DNA of 48,804 bases. Origin: UBA995 sp035477115 (GTDB lineage: Bacteria > Bacillota > Sulfobacillia > UBA995). Shown here piece by piece: positions 15,774 to 24,981 of the stretch; within the stretch, counting starts at the first letter, position 1, and each line of letters starts with the position of its first letter. The position numbers were made by a program, and so were the translations under genes. The notes beneath the pieces were generated by a model. It searched no databases. It saw nothing but the letters and a program-made list of their open reading frames with translations, and had not been told where the DNA came from. Where the stretch lies: assembly GCA_035477115.1 (NCBI GenBank), contig DATIKW010000011.1, forward strand, positions 1 through 48,804, read 5' to 3'.

Positions 15774-17795
15774 ATGCGCGCCGGTCCCCGGGTGCTGTTG
15801 CTGCTGGCCCTGGTGGCTCTGGTCCCCGCCCTCACCCTGGCCGGGCTGAGCCTGGGCGTGGTCCGAAACCTGGCCCGGCTGGCCGGGGAACAGTCCCAGG
15901 CCGCCGTGGAGCAGGAAGCCGCCCAGCGCCTGGCGGCCAGGGCCACCGGCCTGGCCCACGCCCACGATACCTTCCTCGGCCAGGTGCGCCGCCGGGCGGA
16001 AACCCTGGCCGGCTATGTGCAGTGGCTCTACGCCCATCCCGGCTTCTACCCTCCCTTCCTGGCGGGTGGCAGCCCACTCGAGCGGGCGGCCGCAGGTCAT
16101 CTGGTCAATGCGCCTGGCACGCCGGTGGGCGTCTTCGTCTCGCGCAGGGTGAGCATGACCCCGGCCCACTGGCAGGAGGCCGGGCTGCTATCCCAGGTGG
16201 ACCCCTTCCTGGCGGCAACCGGCGACGAGACCCCGACGGTGGCCAGCGTCTGGGTCATCACCGCCACCGGCATCCTTCGTGTCTACCCTAACCCCGCCCT
16301 CGGCCACCCGGGGTCGCCGGTGGGCCCGGACGATGACCCGCGGGACTGGGAAGCCTTCCAGGCCGCCCTGCCCGACCGTAACCTAGGCGGCCACGCGATC
16401 TGGACCACCCCCCACATCCATCCCGCCGGCAGCGGCGAGTTCATCGCCGTCGCCGCCCCCGTCCGGGCCGGAGACGGGAGCTTGCTGGCCGTCGCGGGGG
16501 TCCACATCCGGCTGGAGGATGCGGTGACCGACGCGCTGCAGGCGGGCGGCGACGCCGCCGGCCTGGCTTTCCTGGCCGATCCGGGAGGACGTCCCATCAC
16601 CCCCCTTCCCGCTGGCCTTCGTCTGGCCCCGGGATCGGCGCTCGAGAGCCTGCCCGATCTGGCCGGCCGGCTGGAGGCCATCGGTCCCGGCGGGCTGGTC
16701 ATGCGGCTGGCCGGGCAACCTGAGCCGGTCTACCTCGCGCTGGCCAGGCTGCCCGAAGCCGGCTGGCTGCTGGGGGTGGTTGCCCCCGCTGCGGCGGTGG
16801 AGGCGCCCGCCCGGGAAGTCCGCGCCGAGATCCTGGCCGTCCAGGCCGGGCTGCTTCGCGACTGGGGATTGGCCCTGGCCGGAGTCCTGCTCGGCGTCCT
16901 GGTTGCGGCCCAACTCGCCACCCTCGCCCTGACCCGGCCGATCGGCCGGCTCGTCGAGGGGACCCGCCACCTCGGCAGCCATCTGTCGCACCGTCTGCCG
17001 GACTCCGGCCGGGATGAACTCGGCGATCTGGCGCGGGCGCTGAACCGGATGGCCGCCCAGATCCAGTCCTCCCGCCGGGAGGCGCTGGAGGCGGCGCGCG
17101 AGGCGGGCGAGGAGCGGGAGCGGTCGGTCCGCCGGCGGGAGATCGCCGTGCTCGAGGAACGGAACCGGCTGGCGCGGGAGATCCACGACACGCTGGCCCA
17201 GGGCCTCACGGCCATGGTCCTGCAACTCGAGACGGCCGAGGACGCGTTGGCCGATGAGCCCGCGCAGGCCCGGTCGCTCATGCTGCGGGCGCGGCAGCTG
17301 GCGCGGGACAGCCTGCAGGAGGCCCGCCGCTCGGTCTGGAACCTGCGACCGCAAGCGCTGGAACTCGGGGGGCTGGCTTCCGGCCTGGCCGGGCTGGCCC
17401 GTCACCTGGAGGAAGCCGGCATCGCCGTCGAGTTGCGGGTGCCCGATCTGGAGCCGCCCCCGGCGGCAGCCGAGGCGCTCTACCGGATAGCCCAGGAGGC
17501 CCTCGCCAATGTCCGGCGACACAGCCGGGCCACCCGCGCCGAGCTGTCGCTGGTCGCCCGGGAGGGCGGGGTCGAACTCCGCGTCGCCGACAACGGCCGG
17601 GGATTCACCGGGGATATCCCCCAGAGCCCCACCGGAGGCTTCGGCATGTGGGCGATGCGGGAACGGGCACGGGAGGCGGGCGGCCGGTTGACCGTGACCG
17701 GCGCCCCGGGCGCGGGCACGACGGTGGCGGCCTGGCTGCCCCTGGAGGGAGGTGAACCGCATGGCGAGGGCGATCCGGGTCCTGATCGTGGATGA
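15774..17795 (+). CDS. NarL-type sensor histidine kinase with large extracellular sensor
   Basis: Membrane sensor kinase of 673 aa. TM1 is at about 7-29 and a large extracellular domain (about 30-358, Cache-like by its architecture) is followed by TM2 (about 362-386), HAMP (about 387-440) and a coiled coil. The HisKA_3 dimerisation domain carries ERNRLAREIHDTLAQG with the phosphoacceptor at about His471. A HATPase domain (about 563-665) shows AQEALANVRRHS, DNGRGF and GGFGMWAMRERA. The ribosome binding site AGGAGG precedes the ATG. Its last 35 bp overlap the response regulator. The ligand is unknown. Confidence 0.93.
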   Translation: MRAGPRVLLLLALVALVPALTLAGLSLGVVRNLARLAGEQSQAAVEQEAAQRLAARATGLAHAHDTFLGQVRRRAETLAGYVQWLYAHPGFYPPFLAGGSPLERAAAGHLVNAPGTPVGVFVSRRVSMTPAHWQEAGLLSQVDPFLAATGDETPTVASVWVITATGILRVYPNPALGHPGSPVGPDDDPRDWEAFQAALPDRNLGGHAIWTTPHIHPAGSGEFIAVAAPVRAGDGSLLAVAGVHIRLEDAVTDALQAGGDAAGLAFLADPGGRPITPLPAGLRLAPGSALESLPDLAGRLEAIGPGGLVMRLAGQPEPVYLALARLPEAGWLLGVVAPAAAVEAPAREVRAEILAVQAGLLRDWGLALAGVLLGVLVAAQLATLALTRPIGRLVEGTRHLGSHLSHRLPDSGRDELGDLARALNRMAAQIQSSRREALEAAREAGEERERSVRRREIAVLEERNRLAREIHDTLAQGLTAMVLQLETAEDALADEPAQARSLMLRARQLARDSLQEARRSVWNLRPQALELGGLASGLAGLARHLEEAGIAVELRVPDLEPPPAAAEALYRIAQEALANVRRHSRATRAELSLVAREGGVELRVADNGRGFTGDIPQSPTGGFGMWAMRERAREAGGRLTVTGAPGAGTTVAAWLPLEGGEPHGEGDPGPDRG

Positions 17796-18411
17796 TCATC
17801 CGGTAGTCCGCGAAGGTCTGGAACTGATGCTCGGACGGCGGCCCAACCTGGCGGTGGTCGGCCAGGCAGCCGACGGCTGGGAAGCTCTTGAACAGACCCG
17901 CCAACTCCGGCCGGACGTGGTCCTGATGGACTTGCGACTGCCCCGCGTGGACGGCGTCGAGGCGACCCGGCGGCTGCTGGCGGAGTTCCCGGGTACGCGC
18001 GTGCTGATCCTCACCACCTACGATCAGGATGAGCTGGTGCTGGCCGGGCTGCGCGCCGGCGCTTCGGGCTACCTGCTAAAGGATTCGCCCCGGGAGGACA
18101 TCTTCCGCGCCATCGAAGGCGTGCACCGCGGCGAGACGGTGCTGCATCCCCGCGTGGCGGCCCGGGTCGTGGAACACGCGACCGCGGGCCCGGCCGCTCC
18201 GGAAATCCCCTCCCCGCTGTCCGAGCGGGAACGCGATGTGTTGAACTGCCTGGCCGACGGGCTCAGCAACCGGGAGGTCGCCGCCCGGCTGGCGATCGCC
18301 GAGAGCACGGTCAAAACCCACCTCGCCAACCTCTTTGTGAAGCTGGGAGTGAGCGATCGCACCGAGGCGGTAACGACCGCCGTACGCCGGGGTTGGCTAA
18401 GACTCGGTTGA
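17761..18411 (+). CDS. NarL/FixJ-type response regulator
   Basis: Two-component regulator of 216 aa, cognate to the overlapping kinase. The receiver domain (1-120) has VLIVDDHPVVREG with acidic pocket Asp11-Asp12, phosphoacceptor Asp57 in VVLMDLRLPRVDG, and Lys in YLLKDSPRED. A LuxR-type HTH (about 152-210) reads LSERERDVLNCLADGLSNRE then STVKTHLANLFVKLGVSDRT. The ATG at 17761 is chosen for GGAGGTG at ideal spacing; an upstream in-frame start at 17752 would lie inside that site. Likely targets include the deacetylase operon itself, an inference from gene order. Confidence 0.95.
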   Translation: MARAIRVLIVDDHPVVREGLELMLGRRPNLAVVGQAADGWEALEQTRQLRPDVVLMDLRLPRVDGVEATRRLLAEFPGTRVLILTTYDQDELVLAGLRAGASGYLLKDSPREDIFRAIEGVHRGETVLHPRVAARVVEHATAGPAAPEIPSPLSERERDVLNCLADGLSNREVAARLAIAESTVKTHLANLFVKLGVSDRTEAVTTAVRRGWLRLG

Positions 18412-18453
18412 ACACCGCAGGGCCGCCACCGCCTCCAGGCGGAATGTCACCGG

Positions 18454-20205
18454 CTAGCGGTCGTACTCCTCCACCGTCACCAGGTGCGGTCTGCCGTCCA
18501 CCAGTAACCGGAAGTTCCGGACCCGGCCCGCCCAGCTCGCCAGCAGGCGCTCCCTCTCCTCCAGCAACCGCCGGGCGGCGGCCGGATTGATGGAGAGGAA
18601 CCGCACGCGCGCCCCCGGGAGCAGCTGGGCCGCCACCGGCAGATCCACCGCGGCCACCACCGCCGGCTTGGGGTAGCCCCCGGTGGTCTGCCGGTCGGCC
18701 AGGAGCAGGATGGGCTGCCCGCTCGGCGGCAGTTGCACCGCTCCCGCCGGCACCCCTTCGGACACCAGCTCCCGGGGCTCCGGGATTACCGGCCGGGAAC
18801 CCTCGAGCCGGAGCCCCATCCGATCCGAAGCCGGCCCGACCGTGTACCCCTGTCCCAGGAAGGCCTCCCAGGTCTCCCGCGAGAGCCAGCCGGCCTGGGG
18901 GCCGGGAGTCACCCGGAGCGTGGCCTCGCGTCCGCCGGACACCCGCAGGCCGGGAGGGACTTCGCCCGCGGGCGGCGGGAGTCCCCGGCCGGGATAGGCG
19001 GCGATCACGTCCCCCGCCCGCAGTGCCCGTCCGTCCAGCCCCCCGAAACCGGCCGCCAGGCAGGTGGACCGGCTGCCGAGCACCTGAGGCACGGCGACCC
19101 CACCCTCGACGGCCAGGTAAGCCCGCAGGCCGGACCGGGGCAACCCGAAAACCAGCCGGTCGCCCGCTTGCAGCACCCGCTGGGTGCCGGGAGGGACGGG
19201 CTCCGCGTTGACCCGGGCCTCCAGGTCCGCTCCGGCCAGGGCAAGCCGGACCCGATCCAGCGCCAGAACCGCCAGTCCGCCGCCCGCGACTTCCAGGACG
19301 GCCGCCGTCGGGCCGTTCCCGGCCAGCCGGTTGGCGACCCGGAGACTCACCTCGTCCAGTGCCCCTCCCGCCGGGACGCCGAACTCCTCGTGACCCGCCC
19401 GGCCGCCATCCTGCACGGTGGTGAGGGCCCCGGCGGCCAACACCCGCAGCACGGCGCGCCCCGGCTCAGGGTCGAGCGGCGCGGGCCTCGCCTCGGGCCA
19501 TGGCAGGTCCCCCTCCCGGGCCGCGAATTCGGCCGCCGGTATCCGGCGGAAGCGGATGCGGTCTCCGGGCCGCAGGGCGGCCGGCGGATAGCGGGACGGA
19601 TCCCATAGCCGCACCGGCGTCCTGGCCACGAGTTGCCAGCCGCCCGGGGCGGCGATGGGGTAGATCCCCGTCTGCCGGCCGGCGATGCCGATGGAGCCGG
19701 CGGGAACCCGCAGCCGCGGATCGGCCCGGCGGGGCACGGCGATGCGGGGCGACACCGGGGCCAGGTAGGGGAACCCGACCAGGAAGCCGAGCATGTATAC
19801 GCGATAGGTCCGCCCGGCGTGGATGGAGGCGGCCTCGTCGCCGGTGAGGCCGGCTCCCGCCGCCAGTTCCGCCAGGTCCGGGCCGAACTCCCCGCCGTAG
19901 ACCGCCGGCACCTCGACCTTCCGCCCCGGCGGGCGGGGGTCGCCCCCGGCCATCCGGGCCAGGCGGGTCAGCACGTCGAGGATGCCATCGGGATCGGCGA
20001 TCAGGGGATCGAAGCGCACCAGGAGGGACGCGAAAGCGGGGACCGCCCCGCGAAAGCCCAAGAACGGATCGGCCGCCAGGCGGAGGTGCAGTCTCCGGAC
20101 CCGGTCGTTGGCGGCCGGGGTGATGACGCCCCCGAAGTCAACCATCACCGCCCCCTCGCCCGCGGGGAGGAGGCGGGGACCGCTCGGACCGTCCGTCGCG
20201 CTCAC
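18454..20205 (-). CDS. Fused 5-oxoprolinase subunits PxpB-PxpC
   Basis: 583-aa fusion of the two ATP-dependent 5-oxoprolinase subunits that are usually separate genes (PxpB/KipI, then PxpC/KipA). Residues about 1-245 match PxpB: LLPAGEGAVMVDFG and YMLGFLVGFPYLAPV, then GRQTGIYPIAAPGGWQLVART. From about residue 265 PxpC follows: VLAAGALTTVQDGGRAGHEEFGVP and YTVGPASDRMGLRLEG, then LADRQTTGGYPK. The GTG start at 20205 overlaps the pxpA stop (GTGA). Together with PxpA it should hydrolyse 5-oxoproline (pyroglutamate) to glutamate. A longer frame to 20298 is a pxpA shadow. Confidence 0.93.
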   Translation of the reverse strand: MSATDGPSGPRLLPAGEGAVMVDFGGVITPAANDRVRRLHLRLAADPFLGFRGAVPAFASLLVRFDPLIADPDGILDVLTRLARMAGGDPRPPGRKVEVPAVYGGEFGPDLAELAAGAGLTGDEAASIHAGRTYRVYMLGFLVGFPYLAPVSPRIAVPRRADPRLRVPAGSIGIAGRQTGIYPIAAPGGWQLVARTPVRLWDPSRYPPAALRPGDRIRFRRIPAAEFAAREGDLPWPEARPAPLDPEPGRAVLRVLAAGALTTVQDGGRAGHEEFGVPAGGALDEVSLRVANRLAGNGPTAAVLEVAGGGLAVLALDRVRLALAGADLEARVNAEPVPPGTQRVLQAGDRLVFGLPRSGLRAYLAVEGGVAVPQVLGSRSTCLAAGFGGLDGRALRAGDVIAAYPGRGLPPPAGEVPPGLRVSGGREATLRVTPGPQAGWLSRETWEAFLGQGYTVGPASDRMGLRLEGSRPVIPEPRELVSEGVPAGAVQLPPSGQPILLLADRQTTGGYPKPAVVAAVDLPVAAQLLPGARVRFLSINPAAARRLLEERERLLASWAGRVRNFRLLVDGRPHLVTVEEYDR

Positions 20206-20963
20206 CTGAGCCGGCGAACCTCGACCCCCGCCTCGGCCAGGGCCTCCCGCACCGCCTTGGCCAGCGCCGGGGCTCCGGGCGTGTCGCCGTGCACGCACAA
20301 GCTCTCGACCCGCAGATCGAGTTCGATGCCGTCCATGGTCGCCGCCTTGCCTTCCCGCACCAGCCGCAGGGCCTGCGCCGCCGCGGCCCGCGGGTCATCC
20401 AGCACCGCCCCCGGCCGGCTACGGGCGGCCAGGGTCCCGTCGCACCGGTAGGCCCGGTCCGCGAAGCCTTCCGCCGCCGTGGTCAGGCCAGCCTGGCCGG
20501 CCTGGGCCAGCAGCACCGAGCCCGGCGGACCCAACACGAAAGCTTCCGGACAGACGGCGAGTACCGCGGACACGACCGCCGCGGCCGTCTCCGGGTCACG
20601 GGCGGCCCGGTTGTAGAGCGCCCCGTGGGCTTTCACGTGTTGCAGGGAGAGACCTTCCGCCCTGGCCAGCGCCTGCACCGCGCCTACCTGGTAGATGATG
20701 GCGGCCCGCAGTTCTTCGGCATCCATCTCCAGCTCGCGCCGCCCGAAACCCGCGAGATCGGGATAGCCGGGATGGGCACCCACCGCCACCCCGTGGGCCG
20801 CGGCCAACGCCAGAGCGCGGCGGATGGTGCGCGGGTCGCCGGCGTGGAAGCCGCAGGCCACGCTGGCCGAGGTGATCCAGGGCAGGAGCAGTTCCTCCGG
20901 TCCCAGGGTCCACCGGCCAAAACCTTCACCCAGGTCTGCGTTGAGGTCGATGCGACCGGCCAT
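20202..20963 (-). CDS. pxpA: 5-oxoprolinase subunit PxpA (LamB/YcsF family)
   Basis: Subunit A of 5-oxoprolinase, 253 aa, the normal length. Signatures: IDLNADLGEGFGRW (5-18), ITSASVACGFHAGDP, GVAVGAHPGYPDLAGFGRR, and LQHVKAHGALYN. It is the first gene of the two-gene set with fused pxpBC and lies 14 bp after the efflux-adaptor gene, so it may share its transcript. 5-oxoproline forms spontaneously from glutamine and glutathione precursors, and this system recycles it to glutamate. Confidence 0.95.
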   Translation of the reverse strand: MAGRIDLNADLGEGFGRWTLGPEELLLPWITSASVACGFHAGDPRTIRRALALAAAHGVAVGAHPGYPDLAGFGRRELEMDAEELRAAIIYQVGAVQALARAEGLSLQHVKAHGALYNRAARDPETAAAVVSAVLAVCPEAFVLGPPGSVLLAQAGQAGLTTAAEGFADRAYRCDGTLAARSRPGAVLDDPRAAAAQALRLVREGKAATMDGIELDLRVESLCVHGDTPGAPALAKAVREALAEAGVEVRRLR

Positions 20964-20977
20964 GGCGGGTGATTCGC

Positions 20978-22624
20978 CTATGGGCGATCACCGGCCGCGG
21001 CTTGCAGCATTACCCGTTCGCCTTCGGCCAGACCCTCCACGATCTCCACCAGCACGCCGTCGGTCGCCCCCGTCACCACGGCGCGCGGGACGGCGGCCTC
21101 GGCCCCCCCATCACCTATCAGGACATAGGTGGCCCCGGGCGCCCCCAGCACCGCTTCCTTGGGCAGCAGGATCGTTTCCGGGGGCAAGATCCCGTCGAGC
21201 ACGACGCGCACCCCCATGCCCGCCATGGCCCCCGGCGGCGCCGGATCGATGGTCACTTCGAAGTAGACACCGCCTTCGCCGACCTTCCCCTCGGGGTCGA
21301 TGGCGGTGACGGCCGCCGGGTGAGATCCCTCGGGTCGAGATGTGAGATAGGCGGTGACGGAGAAACCCGGGGTGAGTGCGCCGATCTCGGTCTCGGCTAT
21401 CCGGGCCAGAACGGTCAGCCGGCGGAAATCGACCACAGTCGCCAGGACCTGGCCGCGGGCGACCGGATCGCCGGGACTGACCGCGAAGGTCACCCGCCCG
21501 GGTCCCGGCGAGCGAACGGCCATCAGGGTCAGTGCTGCCCTGGTGGCCGCCAGCGCTTCCTCCCGGTCCGCCAGTTCCGCCAGGGCGGTCCGGATGGCTA
21601 GCGATTCCTGGGCCTCGAGCGCCGCCAGGTCCCGCCGGCCCCTTTCGAGTTGATGGCTGGTCCTGGCCAGCGCCAGCGACAGCTCCGGATTCACCAGCCG
21701 GGCCAGGAACTGGCCCGATCGCACCCACTCGCCCTCGCGGACGTATACCGCTTCCACGATCCCGCCGGAGAGGGAGGTGATATCGGCCCTTTCCCGAAGG
21801 TTGATGTGCCCCCAGGCGACGAGGGCATGCCGGTGCTCCGTGTGGTACATGGCACCGCGCACGGTCATGCCCCCCAGGACCGGGCCGGGGTTGAACACAT
21901 GGACGGTGACCGGATAGACCCGTCGCTCCCCCTGGATCACTCCGTCCCGGTCAATGTCCACGACGCGGCCGACGAGTTCCCTGCCGATTGCCTCCACATG
22001 CAGCAGAGCCGTGAGGCCAAGCTCGACGAAGGCGGCGTCCGCCTCGCCCACCATCAGCGTCGCGTGTACGGCCGTATCGTCGAAGATGGTGCCCATGACT
22101 TGCCCGGCCGTCACTTCCTGGCCGGAGCGGACGAGGTCCCAGATCGCGAGGGGGCCGGCCCGGGGCGCCCGTATCAGGAGCCGCCGCTCCATTTCCTGCA
22201 GCCGCTCCTGCTCCATCGCCAGCTCGGTGATGAGCAGCCGGATCGGCTCGGGATCGATGGCAGCCCGCAATTCCTCTACCCGCATCCGGGCCAGTTCGGC
22301 CTGGCGTTCGAGATGACCCAGAGCCAGGTCCAACTCAGTGCTGGCGAGATCCAGCAGCACCTGACCCTCGCTCACCGTCGTGCCGGCCCGAGCGACAACC
22401 CGGCTCACCAGGCCGTCGATCGGGCTCTTGAGCTGATGGCGGGCGGGCGCCACGACCCGTCCCTCGGCTTCGACAGCCGGCCGGAGGCGGCCAAGGACGG
22501 CGATGGTGGTGGGAGCAGGCGGATCGGCCGGGACCGTTGGTCGGGCGCAAGCCGCGGTCAGCGTGAACGCCAGCGCGGAATACGCAACCCCACGAGCCAG
22601 ACCTCGAACCGTATCACGCATCAT
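20978..22624 (-). CDS. HlyD/RND-type membrane-fusion lipoprotein with two adaptor modules
   Basis: Extracytoplasmic adaptor of 548 aa, anchored by a lipoprotein signal with a TAAC lipobox near residue 26. It seems to hold two successive adaptor units. Unit 1 (about 57-275) has SPIDGLVSRVVARAGTTVSEG, a helical hairpin, RAPRAGPL and a beta domain. Unit 2 (about 285-500) has SLSGGIVEAVYVREGEWVRS, a longer hairpin and SPGPGRVTFAVSPGDPVARG. A C-terminal membrane-proximal domain ends the protein. Usual adaptors have one unit of 350-450 aa. No ABC or RND pump is adjacent; the flanking genes are ddl and pxpA. The transported substrate is unknown. Confidence 0.8.
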   Translation of the reverse strand: MMRDTVRGLARGVAYSALAFTLTAACARPTVPADPPAPTTIAVLGRLRPAVEAEGRVVAPARHQLKSPIDGLVSRVVARAGTTVSEGQVLLDLASTELDLALGHLERQAELARMRVEELRAAIDPEPIRLLITELAMEQERLQEMERRLLIRAPRAGPLAIWDLVRSGQEVTAGQVMGTIFDDTAVHATLMVGEADAAFVELGLTALLHVEAIGRELVGRVVDIDRDGVIQGERRVYPVTVHVFNPGPVLGGMTVRGAMYHTEHRHALVAWGHINLRERADITSLSGGIVEAVYVREGEWVRSGQFLARLVNPELSLALARTSHQLERGRRDLAALEAQESLAIRTALAELADREEALAATRAALTLMAVRSPGPGRVTFAVSPGDPVARGQVLATVVDFRRLTVLARIAETEIGALTPGFSVTAYLTSRPEGSHPAAVTAIDPEGKVGEGGVYFEVTIDPAPPGAMAGMGVRVVLDGILPPETILLPKEAVLGAPGATYVLIGDGGAEAAVPRAVVTGATDGVLVEIVEGLAEGERVMLQAAAGDRP

Positions 22625-22676
22625 GGAGTCCGTATTTCGAGGTCGACCAACCGAAACCTCTAGACCCTCGTCAGGT

Positions 22677-23795
22677 TCAGGTCCTGCCGTCCGGGGGAAC
22701 GTGGCGATAGATGGTCTCCAGCTGTGACTTGGCCCGATGCCGCTGCAGGGCCAACTCGACCAGTCTGGTCAGGAGGTCCGAGTAGCTGAGCCCGGTGGCT
22801 TCCCAGAGTCGCGGGTACATGCTGATCGGCGTGAAGCCCGGGATCGTATTCAGTTCGTTTATGACCACCCGGCGTGAGTCCCGCCCCACGAAGAAGTCCA
22901 CTCGAGCCATACCCCATGCTTCGAGTACCTGGAAAGCCAGGACGGCCATCGCTTGCACCTGGCGGCTCACTTGCTCGGGGAGGTCGGCGGGGACGATCAA
23001 GGCCGAGGTCCCATCCACATACTTGGCCTGATAGTCGTAGAACTCCCGGGACGGCACTATTTCGCCGCACACCGAAGCCTGGGGCTCCTCGTCTCCCAGC
23101 ACGCTCACTTCAATCTCCCGGCCGTCTACTGCCTCCTCCACCAGGACCTTGGGATCGTAACGAAAGGCCATTTCCATGGCCGAGGCCAGATCTTCGGGTC
23201 GTTTGACCTTGGTGATGCCGATAGACGAACCAAGGTTAGCCGGTTTGACGAAGCAGGGATAGCCCGGGTGGACGGGGACCGCGGCCGCAATCCGCCCCGG
23301 ATGGCGATTCCAAGCGGAGGCTCGGATCACGAGATGTTCGGCCACCGGCATCCCGCGCGCGGCGAGGAGTTCCTTCTGCACCGCCTTGTCCATGCCGAGA
23401 GCCGACCCGAGGACTCCCGCGCCCACGTAGGGCAAGTCGGCCAACTCCAAGAGGCCCTGGATCGTCCCATCTTCTCCGTAGGGACCATGCAACACGGGAA
23501 AGACCACGTCCAGCGGCCGTGATATGCCGGTTCGTTCCAGGGACACCAGCCCTTGGCCGCCAGGCTCTCCCAGCAAGGCCACCGCTTCCCCGCTCAGGTC
23601 GGTGCTGCCGGCGTCCAGGGCGCGCAGGGCATCGCCGGCCAGGAGCCAGCGACCCTCGCGGGTGATGCAGATCGGCACCGCCACGAACCTGCCCGGATCG
23701 AGCGCCCGCAAGACCGACCTGGCCGAAGCCAGGGAGACCTCATGTTCGCCCGACCTGCCGCCGAAGACCACCCCTACCCGCAACTTCTCGGCCAT
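22677..23795 (-). CDS. ddl: D-alanine--D-alanine ligase
   Basis: ATP-grasp ligase of 372 aa that makes the D-Ala-D-Ala end of peptidoglycan precursors. N-terminal VGVVFGGRSGEHEVSLASA, central VFPVLHGPYGEDGTIQGLLE, ATP-grasp PCFVKPANLGSSIGI, omega-loop FYDYQAKYVDG and C-terminal ARVDFF...INELNTIPGFT are all present. Tyr in AKY points to D-Ala rather than D-lactate specificity. The ATG at 23795 has GGGAGG 7 bp upstream; the frame open to 23894 overlaps dnaJ and is not used. The C-terminus has about 15 extra residues after the last helix. Confidence 0.95.
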   Translation of the reverse strand: MAEKLRVGVVFGGRSGEHEVSLASARSVLRALDPGRFVAVPICITREGRWLLAGDALRALDAGSTDLSGEAVALLGEPGGQGLVSLERTGISRPLDVVFPVLHGPYGEDGTIQGLLELADLPYVGAGVLGSALGMDKAVQKELLAARGMPVAEHLVIRASAWNRHPGRIAAAVPVHPGYPCFVKPANLGSSIGITKVKRPEDLASAMEMAFRYDPKVLVEEAVDGREIEVSVLGDEEPQASVCGEIVPSREFYDYQAKYVDGTSALIVPADLPEQVSRQVQAMAVLAFQVLEAWGMARVDFFVGRDSRRVVINELNTIPGFTPISMYPRLWEATGLSYSDLLTRLVELALQRHRAKSQLETIYRHVPPDGRT

Positions 23796-23808
23796 CCTCA
23801 GCCTCCCG

Positions 23809-24933
23809 CTAGTCTTCCGGGCCGAAGGCATCCACGACCCGCCGGAAGATGCTCCGGCCGGTTTCCCGGTGGTCAGCCCCGGTAGTCCGCGCAAACTCCT
23901 CCAGCAACTGGCGCTGGCGGCTATTCAGACGCCGGGGGACGAGGACCTTGACCCTCACGTGCAGATCGCCGCGGGCACTGCCGCCCCGGGCCGGCATCCC
24001 CTTGCCGCGCAGTCGGAAGTCAGCTCCCGGCTGAGTCCCCGGAGGGACGGTCAGCTTGACTTCGCCATCCAGCGTCGGCACGGCAACTTCCGTCCCGAGG
24101 GCGGCGGCCGCCATGTCCAGTTGGGCCTCGCAGTGAAGATCGCGCCCGCGTCTCGTGAACACGGCGTGGGGTCGGATCCTCATCACCACGTACACGTCAC
24201 CGGAAGGTGCGCCGCGCGAACCGGCAGGACCCTCCCCGGCCAGGCGCAGCCGATCCCCGTCTTCAACCCCCGGCGGAATTCTGACCCGGATCCTTCGGTG
24301 CCGCACGGCCCGCCCGGCTCCCCGACAATCAGGGCAGGGATCCTCCACAATCGTACCTTCGCCGCGACAACGATCGCAGGTCTGCAGGCTCACGAACCTG
24401 CCGAGGAAGGTGTTCTGAACCGCTTCGACCCGGCCACGACCGCCACACCGGGTACACTTGCGGGGCGGACTGCCGATCCGCGCCCCGCTGCCGCCGCAAA
24501 TCGGGCAATTCTCCTCGCGGTCGACCTCAATCTCGGCTTCCGTGCCGCTCAGAGCCTGCTCGAGGTCAATCTGGAGTTCATATGCCTGATCGCGCCCCCG
24601 GCGGGTCGGGGTCGAACCTTCGCCGAAGAAAGCCTCAAACAGGTCACCAAGACCGGAAAAGGGATCGAACCCGGGCCCCGGTCCGGCTCCCTCCCTCGCC
24701 CCCGCGGCGGCATGTCCGAACCGATCGTAGCGCTTCCGTTTGTCGGTGTCCCCCAGCACTTCATAGGCTTCGTTGATCGCCTTGAACCGCTCCTCAGCAG
24801 CGGGGTCACCGGGGTTGACGTCCGGATGATATTTGCGGGCGAGTTCTCGGAATGCCTTCTTGATGTCGTTCTGGCTCGCGTCCCGGGGTACCCCGAGCAA
24901 CTCGTAGTAATCGCGCTTCTCCCCGGTGGACAT
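23809..24933 (-). CDS. dnaJ: Chaperone protein DnaJ
   Basis: Hsp40 co-chaperone of 374 aa. The J domain (6-70) has the HPD motif at 36-38. A Gly/Phe region (about 75-110), four CxxCxGxG zinc repeats (CPICGGSG, CTRCGGRG, CDRCRGEG, CPDCRGAG) and two C-terminal substrate domains follow in order. It lies 48 bp downstream of hrcA, so it is probably under CIRCE/HrcA control. Unusually, grpE and dnaK are not between them. Confidence 0.97.
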   Translation of the reverse strand: MSTGEKRDYYELLGVPRDASQNDIKKAFRELARKYHPDVNPGDPAAEERFKAINEAYEVLGDTDKRKRYDRFGHAAAGAREGAGPGPGFDPFSGLGDLFEAFFGEGSTPTRRGRDQAYELQIDLEQALSGTEAEIEVDREENCPICGGSGARIGSPPRKCTRCGGRGRVEAVQNTFLGRFVSLQTCDRCRGEGTIVEDPCPDCRGAGRAVRHRRIRVRIPPGVEDGDRLRLAGEGPAGSRGAPSGDVYVVMRIRPHAVFTRRGRDLHCEAQLDMAAAALGTEVAVPTLDGEVKLTVPPGTQPGADFRLRGKGMPARGGSARGDLHVRVKVLVPRRLNSRQRQLLEEFARTTGADHRETGRSIFRRVVDAFGPED

Positions 24934-24981
24934 GGCAACCGACCTCCGGCGCGAGTCTCCCTTACATAGTGAGCGTCCTGG

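Noticed and set aside
18412..18453. CCGCC-tcca-GGCGG hairpin between the response regulator and pxpBC
   Set aside because: Only a 5-bp stem with no T-run; too weak to call a terminator.
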